Assembly (NCBI GenBank): GCA_029851415.1
Contig: CM056744.1
Coordinates: forward strand, 115,724,838-115,788,837
Length of the DNA stretch: 64,000 nucleotides
Direction of reading: 5' to 3'
DNA from: Eretmocerus hayati
Lineage: Eukaryota > Arthropoda > Insecta > Hymenoptera > Aphelinidae
Shown piece by piece: positions 10,817 through 23,800 of the stretch (position 1 is the first letter of the stretch; each line of letters begins with the position of its first letter). The translations under genes were made by a program, and so were the position numbers. The notes beneath the pieces are model-generated. The model did no database searches and was not told the origin of the DNA. It worked only from the letters and a program-made list of their open reading frames with translations.

Positions 10817-13800
10817 ATCGGAGATGAAGAGTCTACAATCTTAAGCCAGGAAAATCGCTCATTCATTATCACTTTCACCCAGTCACGTTTACATAGCACT
10901 CGAGGCTTCTACGAGACGATTCAATATCAAAGTTCGATACTTTCGAAACTGACTCAAGTAATTTTCGTTTGAAGAGCCATTTTTAAAAATGTCATGGCTT
11001 AGCTGTGTCCTCAAGTAGCGTAGAATATTGGTCAATTAAAACTTTGCCGAGCTTGTTCATTTACTGAAAAAGTGGAAAAAAATTGAAGCACGTCGTCGGT
11101 CGGGCAAAGTTTTTCAATTTATCTGTATAACCTTGTTGCAACTTTTTTTCACTCCATTCCTTCCGTTTATCGTCAAATTTTTTCTCGTCATTTAGTTTAC
11201 TCTTCAGAACGTTCATTGAAGACCATAATTTTTCAAAGTAATGAGTGCATAGGATCAAAGCAAAGTATTGGTTAGTCCACTAAATTTGGATGGCATCACT
11301 TCGTCATCATAGTACGGGACTAAACGTAGATTCATTACAGCACCCCTACTTGCCGTGTAAAACCGAGTCTGATTCCACTCAATCGAAGAGGTTAACCAAT
11401 ATCTTACGGAAAATCATCAAGATTTAAAGCATAACTTCTATTATCATACTTCTATCACAATAGAAATCCTACAATTTTTGGATAGACGGAACAATTATAA
11501 AAATAAAAGGTTCTTGAGTCTCAACAATATTTACCATGACGACATAAAAATTTTATGATACTACATCCGGAATTTATGGCATAAAACATCAACATAACCT
11601 CAACACATCAAAGGTGAGCTAAAAGGAAGGCAGCAATAATCGAATTCCAGTAGCCAGATCACGTTATCTTAACCATGGCAAACCAACTGCAGAATCACTC
11701 ATCCACTCAGAAAATTAATTTCATCCACACAACCCACACGCATATCTCTCTACTACCCATATCCACAAACGGAACGCCCCAAGTAGGATCTTGTCTCGAA
11801 TTCCCTGCAACGATCATCGCGATCCATCACCCACTATATACGATCTCTCTCAGTAATCAGAGCTCGCTCATCGCACTCTCATTTCTCACGGCAACTTTTA
11901 AAAAAATCTATCCAACCTGCAAATCTACATATCTATATACATATCTCACACTCACACATACAATACAACAAAATACAGACAGACAAGATAGGTTATGTTG
12001 AGCTTCCGCGCATATATGAGCACGTCATAATCATCAAGTAGGTATTATATTTATAAAATCGCGGGGGCAGAAACTTCAAAGAGCCGAAGATATAGGAACT
12101 CAGCTCAAATTGCTCTTTTACTTTTAGTTCAGCTCGATGCACTGCGTGCATTCTAACCTTAAAACATATGCACTCTTGGATATAAATAAATTTATATATG
12201 TAGTCGAGAGGCGCCAGTGTAATATAATTATCCTGATGATCTATAGCTTAAGAGTGGAACGTTTGTCATCCCTGTTACTTATATATCTTGCAATACAGTA
12301 GAGGAAGATTCCAACTATAGATTTTATAGGTCGCGCCCTCTTAGGTTACGCTTGGACTGTTTCGTTTTTTGCTTTCAGCGTTTCCTTTCGCACGAGAGCT
12401 GATTTCAAGTGTCAAAGAAGTGTTATATGGTCGATCGAAAAGTGATGCATGAGTTGATGATAAGTTGGTTTTCTAAAGATGGTGACAGCTGAGAATTTTG
12501 TCGTTGAAGAACGAAGTATCGATGACAGGAAGGTTAGGTTAGGTTATATAGGGGTTTACGGATTATACTATTCCTGGAGTTGTAAAGCTCTGTGTTGATT
12601 GAAAGAGCTTTTCTGGGTAATAAAGATCGAGAGACTCCAGTATATGTAGTTGAGACAGTGATATTTCTCTTGTCGATTGGCGCGTGACCCTCCGATACCA
12701 TAACTATAATCTATATATGTATGTTAGGAGATATGGATGCCCCAAAAGTTTTTACTAACGATCTGATATCGTCTACAGAAGTTTGATCATATTGGGGTGC
12801 TTTGATAGATATCACGTTTCAATCATAGCTCTTCATCATAATCTCAGTAAATCTCGAAACTACGAAACGACTAACACTTAGAGAAGTGATTGAATACACC
12901 CCCAATTGCAGTCACATAAATTCTCCAGATTCGTCTCGTGTGGGCCGATTACATATCATAACCTCAAATAAAAATCTATGTCTGCAATGGTATAGGCATT
13001 ACAAGCCTAGTATACAAATTTAGAAAGTTCAAAATTACATAGAGGTTAGAATAGAGCACAATGAGGATCGGATGAATTTGATTTATAAGACCGGAGAGAT
13101 ATGAAAAAAAAAAAAAATTGATCCTGTAACGCATTCAAATTGCTTTGATAGTATTTGCGTGGGTTGGAGAATCGTGAATCGCTTTGAGATTTTGATATCA
13201 GTCATTATCCCATTGCCAGGTATGAATTGGATGGAAGATAGTGAATGGCATAAGGTATAAGGATTATGCAATGAGTGCGTATAAGTATCAATTCTATTCT
13301 GCAAGCTCTCTATTAGTTTGTAGATACACATTATTCATGATGCAGTAAGATATACACACTTTAATACTCCCACGTTTACTTTTTGATCAAAGGATAATTG
13401 TGCACTGTAATGAGAGGTGTGTTTTATAAGGGGGCGAAACATTCGACCCTAGTTGGTGAGGGCAAAGGTCTATAAGAAAATGCAAATAAGTTGGATAATG
13501 GTGAATGGAAATTTTTATGTGCCGAGAATGTTATAGTTATCCATCAGCTCTGAAATCGATTGGGTCATTTTGCTCAATATTGTTAGCTGTTTAGTGGACT
13601 TGATAATAGTGCATGGACCAATTTATTGCAAATAATCTTGGTTTCTATTTCATACGAGAGTGATACCTGAGTGATGGACAAATTTCTTTCCCAAGCCAGC
13701 ATCTTCTGTTAATCTTATTCGATTTTAGGTATATTCCATTCTCAGTAATCTATATCAAGTGAGCAAACAAGTCCATTGGAGGACTTTTATAATATCTACC

Positions 13801-14589
13801 TAATGCAACATTTCCTTACATGAAGTTTTGATCGTTTCATATAAACTGAACCGCCTGAGTTTCGAAATATTTTGTATCAGAATATTCTTCGCAGTGAGTC
13901 TTGAGAATATCTATGAATCATTTTTTAATGATTTTGGCAAATGGTTGCAAAATATCTTCATATGAAAACTCCTGAAAGTTCTGCAAAACATATTTTTATG
14001 CTAACCTTAAATTATATTTTTAAGCTTTATCTTGCCGTAGTCGTTGATTCATTTACGTACAGAGAGGGGATATTATACGTAAATCTGAAGGGAAGGTAGT
14101 TGATGCATTGGCAATCGGTTGGATTGTCGTTGTTTCCGCGAGCACGGCAATGATTCACGGGTCTGTCAGCGAGCGGGAAACGTCGGTAATACACGCAATC
14201 CTTATCCACATATTTATAGTCACTTGTTTCAGCAAAGGTGGATTTTTGGAAGGTTGATTTCTATGCAGCTATTCCCCCAAAACGTCAGGGTTTCGATTCT
14301 TGATGGATGACGAAGCAGACTCGATTGATGTTTATTGCCAGGTGTATTTATATGGGGAGTGATGGTATAAGGTTCATTGATGCATTGGTGGAGTAAAACC
14401 AACAATTCTCGTGGAATTTCTCGTAACTGTTCCAACAGTGATGAAGAGAAATTATTATAATTGAACGTTTAGCTAAAATTTGTCTGTCCAGATGCCGCGT
14501 GTCGAGCTGCCTGATACGTGGAAGTGGTGAAATATGATGGGTGATCGTATGAGTCATAGATGGGCTAGTGAGTGGGTGGGTAGTTGGTC
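10817..14589. other. Non-coding stretch, no supported feature
   Basis: AT-rich sequence with scattered ATATAT/GTATAT words and open frames under 110 codons. A GGTTAGGTTAGGTTA stretch at about 12532-12546 is too short to call telomeric. Confidence 0.5.
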
Positions 14590-14812
14590 CAGTGAGTGGA
14601 TGGTCTGTTCCGGTCTGGAATGGTCTGGGACGGTCTGATACGATCTGGAAGGGTCTTATACGATTGGGATGTTCTGGTACGGTCTGAAATAATTTAGAAT
14701 GGTCTCGAACGGTTTGGGACGTTCTGGTTTATTTTGGAACATTCTGAGACATTATGGTCCGGTCTGGGGTGGTCTCAAACGGTCTGTTCCAGGCTGGGCT
14801 GGCTAGAATGTA
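14590..14812 (+). repeat. Degenerate 10-bp tandem repeat (GGTCTGGAAC type)
   Basis: About twenty imperfect copies of a 10-mer close to GGTCTGGAAC follow one another (for example GGTCTGGAAT, GGTCTGGGAC, GGTCTGATAC, GGTTTGGGAC). GGGT- and GAGTGGGTGGG-rich sequence lies on both sides (14560-14600 and 14855-14920). Confidence 0.85.
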
Positions 14813-14929
14813 ATCTGTGGCCGTAAGGGTAGGAGCGCAGGAGATTCGGTAGCTTGATGGTTGGGCGGGTGGGTGGACAGGTCAATGAGTGGGTGACCAG
14901 ATGAGTGGGTGGGTGGTTTCAACTGTTAG

Positions 14930-17900
14930 CAGCACCACTTCATCAAAATTTCATCTTCACGAACTTTATAAGAACCTCCTTCTCGATACCATCAATTAAT
15001 CATGACCCATCTCCTTACAAATATTATTTTTAAGCTACAAAAATTTTTCGGGGTCCTCTGACTTATGAAGAACATCTACAAGCCAAACGAGTGGTAGCGA
15101 GAAAGGGGATAACTCTAGAACTCATATTAAATACCTTGACCTCAAGGTGAGATATGACATTCGTTCGACCCATTGTAAGGTAGGGTTGATTATTTATAAA
15201 GGATCTGACGGGTTTTTGACACTCAGGATCAGAGGTTCTCTTCCCTATACAGGAAGTACACTCTTCAAAGTATTTTAAAAATATCTAACTTTACTGTTGT
15301 TCTGCTCAACATTGAGTACTTTGATTACCCCAAGAAAATCTATCTTACCTCTTCTTAAATGATCATGCAGAGTTATTTGCACCTCAGTTCTGAGTCGTGG
15401 TGAATATTCCCAAAATTCCAGTTCTGAAACAGTCAGAGGTAAGGTCTAATGGAACAGCTTCTTAAAAGCGAGTGATCCTCGGAATAATCTGTCTGCAAAA
15501 CTGCAGCACACAAAGGTCTACATAACCTAGTATATATCATACACATGACTCTCAACCTCACATAAACAGCATTGCAAAATCTTCCTCACCATAGTCTGAA
15601 CGATCGTTGCTCTTTGGACAAGACAGCTCCAGACCCGCCCGCTAATCGTATCCCTATCTCTCACATCACAGCGAACAATGCTCTATACTCTATTCTCACT
15701 CAACTTATACGCGCGTCTACTCTTGATATCCCAGGTACTTTTCAATTTCTCGAGAGTATAGTAGTGTCTGAATATACGCGTGTCTTGCAAATTGATACTC
15801 ACATCTCGACATAAAGTCGCGTGGGCCCAAACCCATTGTCGGCACTTATATACACCCTCAGACATAACCTGTATCTTGCTATAAACATAACCTGCAAAAA
15901 TATATGTAAGCTCGTTTACCCTGTGGCTTCGTCATCCCGCCTCCTTTTATTTTTTTGCCATTTGTCATTTGGACCCATCAGACTTGACTGTGTATATAGG
16001 TATTACATACTATGTACATGTGCCGCGCCCTTAATGCAGCCGTAATTCTCGACTTTACTGCTCGTGTGTTAACTTGGTTGTATATACCTTGATATGGGAT
16101 ATATTGGTACAGGGAAAGTATATGTGTGGTGACTGACTGTATTCGATACTTCACGATTATGCGTGCATTATCCTGCCTATGGTCTGCCCTCTTACAACTC
16201 CCAGATTCATTCCCCGGGATTTTTCTCTGATATGATTGAAACTTTTTGAGTGGCGTAAGTACATGGGAAATTTCTAGCGATGCCACAATACATGAATTGG
16301 CTTAAGTGCAGGACTTGTGAAGGGATTTTGTTTTGCAGGGGTCATGGATACGTATGTGTAATTGCCTGTCATTTTTGCACAACTTGTCATTGATGGTGAT
16401 GAATGTGAATGAGAGTACTTCCAGGATTAGTTATCAAAATCTATCTGTGCCAAAGTATTGAACTATGTCTGAATTTTGAGCACTGGCTCACGGAATCCTT
16501 GTGAAATTCTCTTCGTCTACTGTCAATTCTACACAAATTTCATGAATGTGAAATTATGTGTCCACTCAATCACAGTCTCCGCAGCAATGGTGTTAGAGAG
16601 TTTTTTTGGATACCTTAACAATCTGGTCTAAGAAACGAACTCCTCTGACCACTGAACGTCATATTTCTGGCTTCCGATGTGATTCTCTATCATCCTGAGA
16701 ATGATTGTAATCGAAGCATTCGTATTCCGTCAAGATTTTAAGAAATTCAACTTGTTTTTCCCAATAAATCTCAACTCGTCATATGCGAATCGTTTGGCTC
16801 TTTTTATACGAGATGAAAGTTATTCAGTAAATGACATTTTTTACTTCTCCATATGAAAACTATTCAATCCCCAGAGCGATAGAGATGATGTTTATGTAAC
16901 GCCGATGGAGTGCAGTTTTCTGATGACACAAGAAATATGATTCAAAAACCCTCAATCGAACATATCTTGCGGTATAAACGGTACTCAACTGATTGATTAA
17001 CGGGAGAGTGAATTAACAGCTCATCATCAATGCAATAAATTGTACGTCCCTCTAATTAAATTGCGAGGAAGATGCTCCCCAAAGGTCTCATTACCGCATC
17101 TCTCACTAAATTCTCACCTTCTGCCGAAATTCTCTCATCAAACAGGTTTCCTCCCTCAAACCATCATTCTCCAGTCAACTCTTCAGCACCCACTTCTTTC
17201 TACTTTCAAACTCTCAGCCAAATGTGTAAGAAAAATTATCTTAAAAAGACCGAGGAACCGTTTTCCCTCTGCAAACATGCCTCAAAGCAGTGACATTTTG
17301 CCATTCCAGAAATGGCCCTTACAACCTGTAAGATTCCTCAGTTCACCTTCCAGACCCTGTTTTTGCTTGACTATTGCTCACCTCTCGACTCATCTGATTC
17401 GTCGTCTGTCCTTTCGCGACTTTTAAATCTCCCGCGTCTCTACTGCAGATATATAACAGACCCACGCTCATCAAACCCAGACGCCATCCTAAATATACAG
17501 ACACATTAACGCAAAAAATTTTTAGACGTATCAAATCCTCAGACCCGCGAATCAAAAAGATACAAAGTGAGCAACTTTGTATCTTTTTAATTCCTTATAG
17601 CACCGCGCAAAATTCGATTCGAAAGACGCATTGAGCAACTCCTTTTGTCCGACTAAATCGGGCGTTAGCTACGATAGCTCTTTTTGGTGTAGATATATGT
17701 GTTCTAAGATGAGAAGAGACAATCGGCTTGTTTTTGTGTGAGTTGTCTCAGGCATATATATATATCCTTTGCGCGCTGAATTTGAACTGAAAGTCACTAA
17801 TGGCAAGGCTATTGACGAAAGCCGACGACGACGACGACGACAACGAGATTCGAGGGTATAGAGGGAGTCAGAGAAAACGTACCGATTTGCTGAACAATCG

Positions 17901-20780
17901 AGAGCTGCCGAGATGAAAGGATTAGTCTGGGGGAGTCTGAGATGCTTGGCGGAACGATTGACTGCCTCGGAGATATATAAAGACTGTGTTATAATGGGCA
18001 AAAGCGTGGGTTGTCTTTCTATGCTGAAATGGCGTTGACGACGATGACAATGATAACAATAGACTACGAGTCTTGATGGAAGCATTTTGTATCATGAGTA
18101 AAATTTATATTGTCTTGGATTAAGTGAGATTCTAGTAAACGATTCATCTTGTTCCAATGGAACAAATTTTGATTTTCCTTCGCTTTCCAAAGTCTCATAT
18201 CAAGATAAATAGTTCTCTTCAAGTCCAGGTTGCTTAGAATAATCAAATGATTTGTTCAGAGTCAAAGAGGACTGAGTTCATGCGTACCTATTTTGGATCA
18301 AAGGAGACTTTCATCCTCATCTCTCTCTAGAGGCATGACCTAACAAGTAAGTTGTCAAATCTTTTTTGTCTCAGACAATATGATATGGAAGTCAGAGTAA
18401 TTTTGGTGAAAGGTCTTCCACTGAAACTTTGAGGGTAGAATTCACCATTTTTCAAAGGTGGACTCATTCAACTCTGACTCCCAACATCTCAAATTTGGCA
18501 ATGATGTCATCTGACTGAACAACTTTTCCTCAGAGTCTGAGTCAATCCAATTCTGCTCACATTGAATTCAGTTAGATCTACTCACAACTCGAAACATTCT
18601 GAGAACAGTTGCTCGTTAAATTCGTATGACTGATCCTTCGAATTTCTCACGATTTCGCGATTTTGTCACTGTATAGCGTCTCCCAATGACGAGGTGACAA
18701 CAGTAAAAAAGGACATGACGTCACTCTGTTGCAAGGGACATTCAACCCAAACTCCCACTGGGAGGTCAACCTCCTTACCAATCATACTTTTCTTCCATAA
18801 TTGCGTCGCATTTAAATTTTAAATAGCAACACCCTGGGGTAAAGAATCTCATGTCAAGATTATAAAACAATTAATGCCTCATTAAAAGTCTAATAAGGGA
18901 TAAAAAGTATGATCGTTCAACGCTGATTTTACAGTCCGCAATTAAATATCGCAGAATCGCAGCTACGAAGAAACGTTGTAGAATGACAAACTTTACGTCA
19001 CAATAAAATCATAAAATCTCTCGCTTTGAGTGCCAGTGAGCGGCACTTTAACTTGCTTGGATGAACGTTCACTACCTACGAGGATGAGTGGAAAGCAAAA
19101 CTGCAGAAGAGGCCCGAGATAAAAAGGAGTAAACGAGGGAAAAAAGCATCAGGATCTGACAAGGGAGAGGTAGATCTGTCGAGGTTCCGTTGCAGAGAGC
19201 ACGATTAATTCACAGTTTTGTTCTTGAGAAAGAAATAAGTAGTCCGAAATCGTCACTTCAAGAGCGAATAAGTATATACGAAATTGAGGTATTTAAAATT
19301 CTTGAGATGCTACTTGATACGGGATCATGAGTTTCCGGGCATAAAATATCTGAATTCTACGTGATCGAATTTTAAATTCTTGGCCCATCAGTTTTCACCT
19401 TCTGGTGTCACTTTTTTCAGATTATTATCTTATTCAGACTTATCGCCAAGATCTTTTTCGCACTTATGAATTTTCTCAAGACTCCATAACAGCTGATCCT
19501 TTTGATCCTTTGTACTACCTTTCTTTACTGAACTGAAATTTAACAGAAATTTAACATTCAAAAAAGAATCTTCAGTTACTGCGATGTCAATGGTCTTTAG
19601 GCACTGGACCATATTAGTACATAGAATAATTCACTTCATGATGATCGACCATTGAAACTTCCTGAATTTTTCGAAAAGACAAGGTGTATTTGATTCCAAA
19701 AAGCTAGAAAAGTCTGTTTGAGGATGGGATGGCAATAATATTGAGGGAATCCCGGTAACAGCTGAGCCTTGCAAGCTCAGACTGGGCTTGACTGTAACTC
19801 GTTCACTATTTCGTTTCCTCTAAGGTACGTCATTGATTTTCAATAATTTGTGATAGTTTCTTTGTATTGGGTAGAAAAAATGTGAGAAAATTCCCAATAG
19901 CATCTGCCAGTACATGAAAAATATAGTGGAACACCCATGAAGTCTCAGAAGGGAATCGTGAGAGCAAGAGAGATAAAAAACGAAAAATTCTTGAAATTCT
20001 GGTTTTGACATTTTTCACCATCATTTTGATCCAGAAACACAATTTGACCAGAGGAACAGCATTTGTGATTCTAGGGTCAATCTTGTTGTGAAAGGGTTAC
20101 AGCCTTCTGAAAATGAGATTAATTCTTGAGATTCGTATTTGCACGAATTATCCACGAGCCGACTCATTACAATATGAAAAGTGAAAAAGACTACGACGAC
20201 TCAGACATGCTCGGTAAATTCTACCCAGGAAATCTATCAAGGTGGGTTACTTCCCCAAGGTCATGAACAATGAACCAAAAACGAGTCTAGCTCCATATGG
20301 GCGTTTCTATATAATTGTGATGGTCCAGTTCAAGACCGGACTAAAATCAAGAAAAAACAGCGTCTCAGCGAACGTGTTAAACGCCAGTTCTAAGGTGATA
20401 GGTACCAGATTCCTCAATACTATTTCCAACTCTTTATCGAGAAATGGTTCGGATGTACATACATTTCTCAGTATCAAACCCCAATTTCTCTCACTAGTTG
20501 TCCGTGAAAGGCACGAAACCTCATAACTCCAAGAAAAAAAAAATAAAAATGTGCAAACTCACTTTGCAAAATCCTCGCTCCAGCATTTCGCAATATCCTC
20601 ATCTGAACCAGAGTTTCACTTTTTCAAGAGTCTTGCAGTACATCAGCCATCCATTCGCTATACATACACATCAGCCTTACAAGTACACCTCAAGATCAAT
20701 CCATCGATACAAGTCCTTCTTAAATCCGCCACACACGAAGCTCTTTCCCACAGATCAGTACATACACTTACTTACATACG
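14930..20780. other. Non-coding stretch, no supported gene
   Basis: No conserved frame is visible. A 128-codon frame at 17040-17426 overlaps two others on the same strand and a fourth on the opposite strand, as expected of C-rich, stop-poor sequence. The only clear repeat is the (CGA)n tract near 17822. Confidence 0.5.
17822..17841 (+). repeat. (CGA)n microsatellite
   Basis: Six CGA-type triplets in a row, making Arg repeats in the overlapping minus-strand frame. Confidence 0.9.
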
Positions 20781-20804
20781 TCCTCTTCCCATCACTCTCT
20801 TGTA

Positions 20805-20845
20805 GGTATATATAGGAAGCGGCACAGTTGACACAGTTTCAGTTC
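20805..20845 (+). promoter_or_regulatory. Possible core promoter: TATA box plus initiator
   Basis: TATATATAGG at about 20808-20817 is followed some 30 bp later by TTTCAGTT, which matches the arthropod initiator TCAGT at normal TATA-to-start spacing. An ATG follows about 24 bp downstream of the initiator (near 20864) with a short C/A-rich leader. The frame after it runs only 46 codons and has no recognised product, so any gene would need splicing that I cannot place. Pattern match only. Confidence 0.3.
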
Positions 20846-20869
20846 ACCAGGATATCTACTCAAGATGTG

Positions 20870-23800
20870 GTTCGTCTTGGAGTCGTCCTCTGAGACTTCC
20901 TCTAAATTCAGGATATATATATATGTATTAGGGAAGATATGTCATGATGATAGGTGTGCTGTATGCAGGAGTCGACGAGGGGCTCTTCTTGCGGTTTCGT
21001 CGATGTCGTCGTCGTGGTCCTGATCTGCGACAAATTCACTATGCGTAGTATAAGAAGAAAGTATACATATATGTAAGCAAAAGGGGATCGAGGATTCGCG
21101 GTTTTGTATAAAGGGTCTATAGCGTGGACAGAACGTGATGGACGGACAAACGTTGCAGAGATACGCAGGGTTTAATTGGATGATTCTGCTTGCTGACTGT
21201 TGCACTTGTTCCGCTTCGTCACGTGCTCGTTGTCTGTTTACATGTAGGTGCTTTAGCATGAATCAAGAGGTTATTTTCTCTGTGCGTAATTTCTTCGTAT
21301 TTCGTATAGAGCTCTACGTTAACGACCCGAGTGATGACTACTCAGGGTACCCTCGTTACTCACAAGCCCGATCAACTAATTTTCTCAATCTGCATGAATC
21401 TGCTTGGAGTTTGGTCGTGATTGTTGATCAGGTTCCAATGTGTTCTTGTGAAATTACGAATTTTAGACTTTTGATCACCGATTCTTGGCGATGACTAAAA
21501 TTGTGTTCTTAGTAACTTATTTGACACTTCAATCTGAAAATGGTCCACAGTATGAACTTGCCAACCACTGGGGGTCCAGAAAAAATTTCGGAGACGCGTG
21601 CGGAACTATTTCTGTTTTGCTTTTTGATTCCACCAGAGCATCAAAATCATGATTTTTTTTCTACTAAATTTGATATATCTCGAGTTTAGCTCAAAACAAT
21701 GCAACGTAGCTGACACCCTTGAAAGATCTTGGAAGAACCTACTAAAAATTACCTCGAAGATTGTCGTTTAGCTATTTCCGGACAAAATTTCTCCCGGGCC
21801 TCCCAGTGGGTGAAAATTTCATATGATGAACCATCGAATCGAATAAAATCCACGAGAAACCGATCCCACACATTACAATTTTCCATGTGTCGTTTTTAAA
21901 TGGAATTCAGCACTCATTGTCCCGATGTTTAAACAAACACCGAATTGCATTGTACCCCAATCTGATTCATCAATTTTCGTTCATCTATATCTATTTGATA
22001 AGACCTCATAACCTTCCATAAAATTATCAAAATAGAACAAATAATATTGGAATCATTCCTGACCACAGGAGTAGAACATAAGGATAGAACAGTGCGTAAG
22101 TTTCTGTAGGTGACACGTTTTTGATTTTATACCAGTAGGGTTTTGATGCATCATAATGTAAGTTGGGTTTTCAACCTGTGATTTTTCCTAAATGAATGCC
22201 AAAACATAAGATGCTCTGGCAATGGGTTACTGAATGGGAACTCCAATTTTGTATCTTTCACAGAGTCTGAAATGTGAAGTCTACATCACGTGCAATATTC
22301 ATAACCAAGAGAATGAGGCCGAGACCTTTTCCTTGAAAAGGCTTCCATTTCAAAAATATATAAGTCCAGTTCCGAGAAAAATACGATCCTTGAGTAAGTA
22401 TTTACTTTCCGCCTTGAAAGGATGGCTCTTCCTTATTCACTAAATTGAATCTGCCTTTATATATACTCCGCTCCTTTAACATCGGCTACATTCGTAGCTT
22501 TGAAATAGAATGCCTCGAGGACTCTGCGATTCAAAATTTTTGGAGAGTTTATGAATGTATGTGGAACCGCTCACTGAGTTTTTCCCTCGTTTCAACAGTG
22601 ATGAACTGTTGAGATCAGACTTTGGGAAGGCTGAGTCGCAACTTTTTAGAGTGCTCCTTCCACGATGTTGATGCCACATAACACTGCTGAGCGCGATGTG
22701 AATTTTAATGGACGGTTTGAGCTTTCGATGCCATGAAAAAACTTTTGCTACAACTTTCGCAATTTCCATGAAGTCCAAGCGCGACGGAGGAAAGAGGAAA
22801 GTGGAAGGTTTGTATGAACTTTGGGGCTTTACCTGCGTGTGATTTTATGATGTGAAACTGGCATTTTTAGTATGAAAAGAGATTATGAGAATTCAATTCA
22901 GGAGCTGAATTTTGGCTGGCATTTTTACTATGAAAAGAGATTATGAGAATTCAATTCAGGAGTTGAATTTTGGATGAGCCCAAATGAACTTTTTCGTGGC
23001 TGTTCTAGATTGATCTCTACCTCGACCCCGGAATTTAGCAAAACTTACGGGAACAATAGAAGGCAAGATTGATTCGAAAATATTGTGTTTCTGATTCAAG
23101 TGATTATTACTTCCAGTCACGAAAGTACAATTTGAATTGATATTGAATTTTGAAAAAAATGGTAAATTACGCCATATCCCTGGCCCAAATTGAAAAAAGT
23201 AGCAGTTTCCCATCCTTTTCTCGATTTTATCGACAATCTTTCGTATCTCTCCTATTTTCATGGATAACAACTGTCTCATCTTGTAAATGGAATATTTCTC
23301 TATGAAATGACCTACACGTAGGTGAGTTACAGAACCAAAAATAGTATCATCAGCCCAGAGTCTCACCTCACCTAAGTCGTGTACAAGCTGAGGTAGTTAA
23401 TACCTATTTGGCTCTAATATCTTGTAAAAACGAGCTAGAACTCAGAAAACCTTCCAAGATCTGATAGAAATCATCATGAACAAAAGTTTGAAGAATAATT
23501 GCATCTGAATGCATACAATTTGGATGTCCTCATTGGTAAGAACCAAAATGATTGGCTTCACTTGCAGAAGACAACTTGTATGATACTGCACCCGTGATTC
23601 TCAAAACGAGATTGTAACTCAGCACTTCGATTCGAATCTGAAAGCTGCTTTGCCAAAAAAAAAAAAAAAACGTAAGCGTCTCAGCCTTATAAGCATTCGA
23701 TGAAAGATTCAGCCCAAGACCAACTCGTTTTGACACCTTCTATATTCCAAATATGTGAGCGTGTCGAAAACAAGAATGGAGGCGTCGAGAGGCGATTATT

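Noticed and set aside
12532..12546. TTAGG-type telomeric repeat
   Set aside because: Only about two and a half units; expected by chance in a long window.
22956..23366. 136-codon minus-strand ORF
   Set aside because: No motif, and it overlaps the end of a tandem duplication; typical of chance frames.
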